The position numbers were made by a program, and so were the translations under genes. From positions 1-55,660 of the forward strand of contig NZ_QHKO01000014.1 of the NCBI RefSeq assembly GCF_003260125.1: DNA of 55,660 nucleotides, written 5' to 3'. Under the pieces are notes generated by a model, which saw only the letters and a program-made list of their open reading frames with translations, was not told the origin of the DNA and searched no databases. This document shows, piece by piece, positions 49,580 to 55,660 of this stretch. Origin of the DNA: Lujinxingia litoralis (lineage in GTDB: Bacteria; Myxococcota_A; Bradymonadia; Bradymonadales; Bradymonadaceae). How positions within the stretch are numbered: the first letter of the stretch is position 1; each line of letters opens with the position of its first letter.

Positions 49580-51658
49580 ATGGCAAAGAGCATCTCGCTT
49601 CGTGATCCGGGCCTCTACCTCAACCGTGAGCTGAACTGGCTGGCGTTTAATGAGCGCGTGCTGGCCATGGCCCAGGATGAGCGCGTGCCCCTGCTGGAAC
49701 GCCTCAAATTCCTCTGCATCTCCAGCACCAATCTCGATGAGTTCTTTGAGATTCGTGTCGCTCGCCTCAAACACGAGATCGCGCTGGATGCCGAGCAGAT
49801 CGGCCCCGATGGGATGCGCCCCCGTGAGGTGCTCGGGGAGATCGGGGAGCGCTGCTCGGCCTTTGTGCAGGAGCAGTACCGCCTGCTCAACGAGGTGATC
49901 ATCCCGGAGCTGGCCGAGCAGGGAGTGCGCTTTTTGAAGCGGGCCGACTGGAGCGCGCGTCAGCGCGCGTGGGTGGAGCGCTACTTTGAGGAGGAGGTCT
50001 TGCCGGTGCTCAGCCCGATGGGCATCGACCCGGTTCACCCCTTCCCCCGGGTGGTCAATAAGAGCCTCAACTTCGTGGTCTCGTTGGAGGGCAAGGATGC
50101 CTTCGGGCGCGCCAGCCGCATGGCGGTGGTGCCTGCCCCCCGGTGCCTGCCCCGGCTGATTCAGGTGCCCCGGGAGGTCAGCGGAGGGGCGCACGACTAC
50201 GTGTTTTTGTCGTCGGTGATTCATGCGCACGTCGACGAGCTCTTTGCCGGCATGAGCGTGACCGGCTGCTACCAGTTTCGCATCACCCGCAACAGCGAGC
50301 TCTACGTCGACGAGGAAGAGGTCGAAGACCTGATGATCGCCCTGGAAGACGAGCTCTACGCCCGCAACTACGGGGAGGCCGTGCGTCTGGAGGTGGCCGA
50401 TAACTGCCCGATGGACGTGGCGCGCTTTCTGCTGGAGCAGTGCGAACTGGGGGAGGCCGACCTCTACCAGGTGATGGGACCGGTGAACCTCAACCGCCTG
50501 ATGATGATCCCGGCCGATCTGGAGCGGGCCGACCTGAAGTACCCGGGGTTTATGCCGGCGATGCCCACCGGGCCGATCCGCCATGGCGAGGTCTTTGAGG
50601 CCATCGGCCAGGGCACGGTGCTGATGCATCACCCCTATCAGTCGTTTTTCCCGGTGCTGGAGTTTATCCGGCAGGCCGCCGCCGACCCCAACGTGCTGGC
50701 GATCAAGCAGACGCTCTACCGCTCCGATCCCGAGTCGCCGATCCCCCAGGCCCTGGCCGAGGCGGCCCGCGCGGGCAAGGAGGTCACCGCGGTGGTTGAG
50801 CTGCGGGCGCGCTTTGACGAGGCCTTTAATATCGCCATCGCCAACCGCCTCCAGGACGCCGGGGCCCACGTGCTCTACGGGGTAATGGGCCATAAGACCC
50901 ACGCCAAGATGTCGCTGGTGGTGCGGCGAGAGGCCGGGGGCTTGAAGCGCTACGTGCACCTGTCGACGGGGAATTACAACCCGCGGACCGCGCGCCACTA
51001 CACCGACTTCGGGCTGATGACGGCCGATGAGACCATCACCGCCGATGTGCACCGGGTCTTTCAGCAGCTCACCGGCCTGGGCAAGGCGCTCAAGCTCAAG
51101 AAGGTGGTTCAGGCGCCCTTTCATCTGCACAAGCGTTTGCTGCGCCTGATTCGTCACGAGATCAAGGCGGCCAAGGCCGGGGAGCCGGCGCTGATCCGCG
51201 CCAAGATGAACCAGCTCACCGAGCCCCGGCTCATTCGTGAGCTCTACAAGGCCTCGCAGGCCGGCGTGCAGATCGAGCTGGTGGTTCGGGGCATTTGCTG
51301 CCTGCGCCCCGGGGTGCCCGGGGTCAGCGAGAACATCCGGTTGCGCTCGATCCTGGGGCGCTTTCTGGAGCACTCCCGGGTCTACTACTTCCATCACGGC
51401 GGCGACCCGAAGGTGTACCTGGCCAGCGCCGACTGGATGCAGCGCAACATGTTCCGACGCATCGAGGTGGCTTTCCCGATCGAGGATGAGGCGCTCCGGG
51501 CTCGGGTCATCGAAGAAGGCCTCGATGTGCATTTTCGCGACACCGCCAACGCCTGGGATCTGGGCCCCGAGGGGGATTATCGGCGGGTGGGGCCCGGAGA
51601 GGAGGAGAAGGCCTTTGTCTCGCAGCAGGGGCTTTTGAAGAGTCTGAGCGAGGGGTGA
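49580..51658 (+). CDS. ppk1: Polyphosphate kinase 1
   Basis: A 692-residue PPK1 of normal length. N-terminal domain LNRELNWLAFNERVLAMA and FLCISSTNLDEFFEIR (ATP-binding helix). HPFPRVVNKSLNF in the middle domain. The C-terminal phospholipase-D-like domains have HPYQSF, IKQTLYRSDPESPI, VVELRARFDEAFNI, GHKTHAKMSLVVRRE with the phosphorylated His, HLSTGNYNPRTARHYTDFGLMT, and a second catalytic segment VYYFHHGGD and YLASADWMQRNMFRRIE. It makes and breaks polyphosphate with ATP. The start at 49580 (MAKSISLRD) matches the family; the ribosome binding site is weak. It probably stands alone. Confidence 0.97.
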   Translation: MAKSISLRDPGLYLNRELNWLAFNERVLAMAQDERVPLLERLKFLCISSTNLDEFFEIRVARLKHEIALDAEQIGPDGMRPREVLGEIGERCSAFVQEQYRLLNEVIIPELAEQGVRFLKRADWSARQRAWVERYFEEEVLPVLSPMGIDPVHPFPRVVNKSLNFVVSLEGKDAFGRASRMAVVPAPRCLPRLIQVPREVSGGAHDYVFLSSVIHAHVDELFAGMSVTGCYQFRITRNSELYVDEEEVEDLMIALEDELYARNYGEAVRLEVADNCPMDVARFLLEQCELGEADLYQVMGPVNLNRLMMIPADLERADLKYPGFMPAMPTGPIRHGEVFEAIGQGTVLMHHPYQSFFPVLEFIRQAAADPNVLAIKQTLYRSDPESPIPQALAEAARAGKEVTAVVELRARFDEAFNIAIANRLQDAGAHVLYGVMGHKTHAKMSLVVRREAGGLKRYVHLSTGNYNPRTARHYTDFGLMTADETITADVHRVFQQLTGLGKALKLKKVVQAPFHLHKRLLRLIRHEIKAAKAGEPALIRAKMNQLTEPRLIRELYKASQAGVQIELVVRGICCLRPGVPGVSENIRLRSILGRFLEHSRVYYFHHGGDPKVYLASADWMQRNMFRRIEVAFPIEDEALRARVIEEGLDVHFRDTANAWDLGPEGDYRRVGPGEEEKAFVSQQGLLKSLSEG

Positions 51659-51681
51659 GGCCTGAGGCCTGAGGGCCAGAC

Positions 51682-52791
51682 TCAGTCCAGCGGGGTCTCG
51701 ATGGTCGTGGAGGCCTGATCGCCGGTGATGGAGCTCGGGGGGGCGAAGACGATCGCCCCGACCAGCACCAGGAGCAACAACACCCAGAGCGAGATCGCGT
51801 AGCGCCTCAGTTTTCGGGCCTTTTCTTCGCCGTACCAGGTCATCGGGCGGATGCCCTGGATCCAGAAGGTGATGATGCCGGCCAGGTTGATGGCCACCAG
51901 GTTGGTCAGGGTGAGCATGGCGGCGCCGTAGGCGCCGCTCCAGTGGGCGGTGCCCATCAGCAGCCCGGTGGCCACCAGTGGGGGGAGCAGAGCCACGGCG
52001 ACCATCACGCCGATCAGCGCGGTGGAGACGCCCCGGGTTACCGAGAGCACGCCGGCGGAGCCGGCGGCCAGCGCCAGGACCACGTCGGCCAGCCCCACCC
52101 GGGTGCGGCTGGCGATCTCGGCGACGGTGACGTCGACCGGAAACAGAAAGCCCCCGAGCACCGCCAGCCCCAGCCCCAGCACCAATCCCAGCAGGTTGAC
52201 CAGGGCCGCGCGGCGAATCAGCGTCCAGTCGGCCAGGGTGGCTCCCAGCGCCAGCGCGATGTTCGGGCCGATCAGGGGCGCGATGACCATCGCGCCGATC
52301 ACCACCGCCGTGCTGTCGCGCAGCATGCCCCCGGCGGCCACGATGGTGGAGAGGGCTACCAGCGCGTAGTGCACCGAGGTCACGCGGATCGACTCGGTCA
52401 CATCCTGATAGACCTCCTCCCGGCTCACCGTGGCCGCGGCGCCCCGGGGCTCCTCCTCCTCTTCTTCCGGCTCCTCGGGCCCGGTGTCGCCCGCAGACTC
52501 ATCGAGGGCCCCCAGCTCGTCGACGCTCGTCTCTCCCTCCTCCTCGCCCTGGCGCGGCAGGGTGGCCAGCACCTCGAGCACCACGATGCGATGCCCCTCG
52601 ATCTGTCCGACCTGCTTATGCAGCCACTCCAGCAGCGCGTCGGCGTCGCCGGTCTCCAGCACGATGGAGGTGAGCTGCGCGCCATCCTCCAGCGTGAGAT
52701 CATGGCGTGAGAGCACGCTGGGGGCATCCTCCATCTCTCCCAGCGCCTCCGGGCCCGGGGGCAGGTAGATGTCGATCTGTCGAAGGGCCAT
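51682..52791 (-). CDS. DUF389 (TIGR00341-like) membrane protein
   Basis: A 369-residue protein. The N-terminal soluble part (to about 130) has an ACT-like beginning (MALRQIDIYLPPG) and a Glu-rich linker. The membrane part has about six or seven helices with the family motif DSTAVVIGAMVIAPLIGPNIALALG, RRAALVNLLGLVLGLG, AEIASRTRVGLADVVLALAAGSAG and VSTALIGVMVAVALLPPLVATGLLMG. The family function is unknown, though it is widespread and often near stress genes. It is convergent with ppk1 with only 23 bases between them. Confidence 0.92.
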   Translation of the reverse strand: MALRQIDIYLPPGPEALGEMEDAPSVLSRHDLTLEDGAQLTSIVLETGDADALLEWLHKQVGQIEGHRIVVLEVLATLPRQGEEEGETSVDELGALDESAGDTGPEEPEEEEEEPRGAAATVSREEVYQDVTESIRVTSVHYALVALSTIVAAGGMLRDSTAVVIGAMVIAPLIGPNIALALGATLADWTLIRRAALVNLLGLVLGLGLAVLGGFLFPVDVTVAEIASRTRVGLADVVLALAAGSAGVLSVTRGVSTALIGVMVAVALLPPLVATGLLMGTAHWSGAYGAAMLTLTNLVAINLAGIITFWIQGIRPMTWYGEEKARKLRRYAISLWVLLLLVLVGAIVFAPPSSITGDQASTTIETPLD

Positions 52792-53081
52792 GCGGAGGGC
52801 TCAGGTCAGGAGAGGCTGGCGGGAGTCTCCGGAGCCTAAGGGCTTACGCGCCGGGTGGCCAGGGGGGCAGGCGTGGGTCGCTCATGGATTACCCCTGGTG
52901 GGGTGGTGATTTGAGTGCTAACCATGGCTTATCCCAACAGTTGAAGTAGGACCGTCGAGCATGGGGTTCGGCGGGGCCTTCGACGCGTGAGAGTACGGAG
53001 AGATGATGTTGTACGCACGCACGCGTTTATGCCGAGGGCTCAAGTAGGGGTTGGTGCCCTGTTTTGTTTTTAGGAGATATG

Positions 53082-53963
53082 ATGAACAACCACGCTAACA
53101 TGGTGATGGCAATGCTTGGCGCCACGTTCCTACTCACATCATGCGGGGATCCTGAGCCGGTGCTACATCCCTCGCCGGACTCCTGTCTGATCGCCCAAAG
53201 TGAAGCGCGGGATTGCGACATGCAGCCCTTTCATGTCGACGAGTTTGATTTGGAGGTTCTTTTTCAGGAGGTGTCCGATCTGGATCTCGGCTGCGAACAG
53301 CGCTGTTCCAGGGTATCTCGGACGATGGCGTTTTTTCTTCTGGAAGGTCTGGGAAAGCTCGAAGGGTTTCATTTTGTGGAGTCGGTTAAGGGGCTGAGGT
53401 TCTCGTCGATGCATGATCTTCGGGAGATTGATGCCTTTCATGGTCTGACCACGATCGAGCAGGGGATTTCTATTTATGAAAATTGGGGGCTGGAGACGAT
53501 CGAGCCCTTTGCGAGTCTGGAACATGTGGGGTTTGCGGTGGGGTTTGAGAATAATTATAAACTCAAAGATCTTCGCCTGTTGGCAAATGTTCGACAGATC
53601 GGAGAGATCGGGGGAAGCTATGAGCAGGGGCTCTATCTGTCATCGAATAAGGGGCTTAAAGATATGACCGGTCTGGAGTCTCTAGAAAGAATCGGAGGGA
53701 GATTTCGCATTTCGTACGAGACAGGGCTGGAGTCGATGCGGGGGTTGGAGTCGTTAAAAGAGGTGGACACGCTGAGGATCAATTACGCTGTTGAGTTGAG
53801 TTCACTGGAAGGGTTGGAGAACCTGCAGCGGGTTAATGAAGTGTTGAGCATCGAAAACTCCCCCAAACTCAGGCGTTGTGAGGTCGAGGCCCTGGTCGCG
53901 CAGCTGGAAGAGCCACCGGAGCGAGTGCTTTTGTCGGGGCTGAGTGAGGCGCCCTGCGATTGA
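53082..53963 (+). CDS. Lipoprotein with leucine-rich/receptor-L-domain-like repeats
   Basis: A 293-residue predicted lipoprotein with lipobox LLTSC, a Cys-containing N-terminal segment to about residue 70, and then seven or eight repeats of about 22-25 residues, each with LEGL/LRGL-x-x-L/I, V/I and N-x-x-L positions (GLGKLEGFHFVESVKGLRFSSM, ASLEHVGFAVGFENNYKLKDL, LESLERIGGRFRISYETGLESM, LENLQRVNEVLSIENSPKL). This is the pattern of receptor-L-domain or bacterial leucine-rich beta-helices, often used for adhesion or ligand binding. The GC content is below that of neighbouring genes. ATG at 53082 with GGAG 5 bases upstream; the ATG at 53079 is too close to it. Confidence 0.75.
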   Translation: MNNHANMVMAMLGATFLLTSCGDPEPVLHPSPDSCLIAQSEARDCDMQPFHVDEFDLEVLFQEVSDLDLGCEQRCSRVSRTMAFFLLEGLGKLEGFHFVESVKGLRFSSMHDLREIDAFHGLTTIEQGISIYENWGLETIEPFASLEHVGFAVGFENNYKLKDLRLLANVRQIGEIGGSYEQGLYLSSNKGLKDMTGLESLERIGGRFRISYETGLESMRGLESLKEVDTLRINYAVELSSLEGLENLQRVNEVLSIENSPKLRRCEVEALVAQLEEPPERVLLSGLSEAPCD

Positions 53964-54328
53964 GGGGATTCGGTTCCCGGGGGGAGAAGGGGAGGGGCGG
54001 AGTGTGTATGAATCGGGGGATGCCGCTAGCCGCCTTCGGGGTTTCGGGCGCCGTGGTTGAACTGCAGGTGTGCGGTGAGGGGAGGGGCGTTGAGCTATGC
54101 CAACGAGGCGCCGGGCGCGGTCATCGGGTGGCGCGAGGGAGGGGAGGGAGGGTGGTGAGTGCCCGCGTGAGGGTAGAGGGAAGGGGCGAGGCGGTTTTGG
54201 AGTGGCGGCCGAAAGGGTAGAGGGGGGGGGCGGAATATGGGGACTCCGCCCTTCCCCTCTCCACGCGCCCCATCGTTGCTGGCGGCCCTCGCCACCTTTG
54301 GCCTCGGCCGGATGATAATGCGGAAACG
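53964..54328. other. 365 bp convergent intergenic stretch
   Basis: I see no gene, no hairpin with a U-run and no recognisable repeat. It is G-rich on the plus strand (runs such as GGGGGG near 54230) and separates the L-repeat lipoprotein from the sulfide:quinone oxidoreductase gene. Confidence 0.4.
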
Positions 54329-55516
54329 TTAAGCCCGGCCTTTGAGCATGCCGTGCCAGTACATCTCGGGGAGCATGTAGGCTTTGAGGGCGTACATGCT
54401 GTAGCGCTCCTGAGCCTGGTCGAAGGGGAAGCTCTCGACGGGGTTTCCGTCGTAGTCGAATTCGGCCAGGATCAGGCGGCCGTAGCCGGTGACCAGGGGG
54501 CAGGAGGTGTAGCCGTGGTAGGCGGCCGTCAGGGGGCGGCCCTGGCGCCTGGCGAGCAGGTTTGCGACGAGGACGGGGACCTGTTTGCGGATGGCGGCGC
54601 CGGTTTTGGCGGTGGGCAGGCTGCTGGCGTCGCCGGCGGAGAAGACGTCGGGGAAGCGGGTATGCTGGAGGGTGTGGCGGTCGACCTCGACCCAACCGCC
54701 GGCGTCGGCCAGGGGGCTGGTTTTGATGAAGTCCGGCGCGCTCTGAGGCGGGGTGATATGGAGCATCTCGTAGGGGAGTTCCAGGGGGGCTTCGCCATGG
54801 AGGCTCTCAAAGACGGCGAGCTTCTCGTCGGGGCGCACCTCAATGAGGTTGCGGCCGAAGTGGGTGTGGATGTCGCGTTCGGCGACGAGTTTTTGCAGGG
54901 CCTTTTTGTACTTTTCGACGCCGAAGATTGCGCCGCCGGAGCTTACGAAGTGCACATCGGCCCGGTCGCGGAGCCCCTGTTTTTGGAGGTAGTGCTCGGA
55001 GATCCACATGATTTTTTGGGGTGCGCCGCCGCATTTGACGGTGCCTCTGGGGAAGGTGAAGAGGGCGTTGCCAGCGCGGAAGTTTTGGAGGGCCTCCCAG
55101 GTGGAGTTGACGGTGTCGTAGGCGTAGTTGGAGCAGATGCCACCCTGGCCCATGTGGCCGTCGAGGCCTTTGATCTTGTGCCAGTCGAGCTGGAGGCCGG
55201 GGGCGACGATGAGCTGGTCGTAGGAGTAGGTGCGGCCTTCGGCGGTGGTGACGCTGTGGGCGTCGGGAGCGAAGGTGGCGGCGGGCTCTTTGAGCCAGGT
55301 GACGCCGGGAGGGATCACCTCGCTCATGGGCTTGCGGGTGTGCTCGCGGGTAAATACGCCGCCGCCGACCAGGGTCCACAGGGGCTGGTAGTAGTGCCAG
55401 TCGGCGGGCTCAAGGATGGCCACGTGCAGGGGGGCGTCTCCCGAGGAGAGGCGCGCGGCGGCGGAGATGCCGGCGGCGCCGCCGCCGACGATGAGGATGT
55501 CGTAGTGGGAGGTCAT
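54329..55516 (-). CDS. sqr: Type II sulfide:quinone oxidoreductase (SQOR-like)
   Basis: A 395-residue flavoprotein that reads remarkably like animal mitochondrial SQOR. FAD motif ILIVGGGAAGISAAARL at the N terminus. Catalytic cysteines in FPRGTVKCGGAPQKIMWISEHY and GYTSCPLVTGYGRLILAEFDYDG, with NAD(P)-fold landmarks SGGAIFGVEKYKKALQ, YEMLHITPPQSAPDFIKTSPLADA and FPDVFSAGDASSLPTAKTGAA. C-terminal FPFDQ…RYSMYALKAYMLPEMYWHGM matches the membrane-anchoring helices. It oxidises sulfide and passes electrons to quinone. The start at 55516 has AGGAG 6 bases upstream. The gene cut at the window end precedes it on the same strand, 48 bases away, so they are probably one operon. Confidence 0.93.
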   Translation of the reverse strand: MTSHYDILIVGGGAAGISAAARLSSGDAPLHVAILEPADWHYYQPLWTLVGGGVFTREHTRKPMSEVIPPGVTWLKEPAATFAPDAHSVTTAEGRTYSYDQLIVAPGLQLDWHKIKGLDGHMGQGGICSNYAYDTVNSTWEALQNFRAGNALFTFPRGTVKCGGAPQKIMWISEHYLQKQGLRDRADVHFVSSGGAIFGVEKYKKALQKLVAERDIHTHFGRNLIEVRPDEKLAVFESLHGEAPLELPYEMLHITPPQSAPDFIKTSPLADAGGWVEVDRHTLQHTRFPDVFSAGDASSLPTAKTGAAIRKQVPVLVANLLARRQGRPLTAAYHGYTSCPLVTGYGRLILAEFDYDGNPVESFPFDQAQERYSMYALKAYMLPEMYWHGMLKGRA

Positions 55517-55564
55517 CAGGGGCTCCTGTGGGGGCAAGCGTGGGAAAAGACGGTGGCGAGGCGT

Positions 55565-55660
55565 TTAGCCGGGGAGCTGGCGCGGAGCGTCGGCGTCGGC
55601 CAGGGCGGCACCGAAGGCGCGGGCGACTTCCAGGGCGAAGCCGAGCGCGCGGCGCACGTT
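55565..55660 (-). CDS. C-terminal fragment of an SQR-operon protein, possibly DUF1641
   Basis: Only the last 31 codons and the TAA stop are inside the window. They read NVRRALGFALEVARAFGAAL followed by a short polar tail. This resembles the end of DUF1641 proteins, which are commonly encoded beside flavoprotein oxidoreductases of the SQR type. The frame is open to the edge and the stop is 48 bases before the sqr start on the same strand. The assignment is tentative because most of the gene is missing. Confidence 0.5.
   Translation of the reverse strand, partial: NVRRALGFALEVARAFGAALADADAPRQLPG

Noticed and set aside
49550..51532. A 660-codon frame opposite ppk1
   Set aside because: ppk1 is unmistakable on the other strand; this is its shadow.

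Overview
This is a 55.7 kb stretch of high-GC bacterial chromosome with about 40 protein-coding genes. I see no rRNA, tRNA, CRISPR array, transposase or integrase. Many secreted lipoproteins with acidic Asp/Pro/Gly-rich linkers, a membrane-bound Ser/Thr kinase, TPR exoproteins, an oligopeptidase B lipoprotein and GC-rich codon use point to the Myxococcota/Bradymonadota side of the former Deltaproteobacteria. That placement is inference from gene style; no marker gene in the window proves it.

Layout. 0.3-3.3 kb: a MarR repressor diverging from a doubled DUF1428 protein with a near-palindromic operator between them, then the AMPylase SelO. 3.4-4.4 kb: a Cys-rich lipoprotein. 4.57-6.70 kb: an AT-richer single-gene insertion bounded by a perfect 152 bp direct repeat, which is the duplicated 3' end of the next gene (DUF2804). 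Its cargo looks like a TerB-like/SAP/PD-(D/E)XK nuclease. 6.5-10.6 kb: DUF2804, DUF2293 and a membrane sulfatase-fold protein, all leftward. 11-15.5 kb: two tandem paralogous surface lipoproteins. 15.8-18.9 kb: MFS transporter, Cys-repeat lipoprotein and two small membrane proteins. 18.9-27.1 kb: oligopeptidase B, a lectin-fold-like lipoprotein, an SDR, a membrane Ser/Thr kinase, and a collagen-like secreted protein followed by a small lipoprotein. 27.2-35.5 kb: aldo/keto reductase, solute-binding-like protein, zinc-ribbon SDR, flavodoxin-like protein, a beta-helix lipoprotein, an ATP-grasp ligase and a CBS protein. 35.6-39.5 kb: two TPR-type exoproteins. 39.6-42.9 kb: a 43 bp tandem-repeat array, then a 1.26 kb tandem duplication of a membrane-protein gene. 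43-47 kb: NUDIX-MBL fusion, PLP decarboxylase and ROK sugar kinase. 47-52.8 kb: two outer-membrane-type proteins around a cyclophilin, polyphosphate kinase 1 and a DUF389 membrane protein. 53-55.66 kb: a repeat lipoprotein and a eukaryote-like type II sulfide:quinone oxidoreductase, with a gene cut by the window edge.

Most promising leads: (1) the repeat-flanked nuclease module, which has the look of a compact defence island; (2) the 43 bp palindrome array in a divergent promoter region; (3) an intergenic repeat family whose central hairpin shows compensatory base changes; (4) a bacterial collagen-like protein made of exact 18 bp repeats. Functions are inferred from motifs read by eye; no database search was possible.
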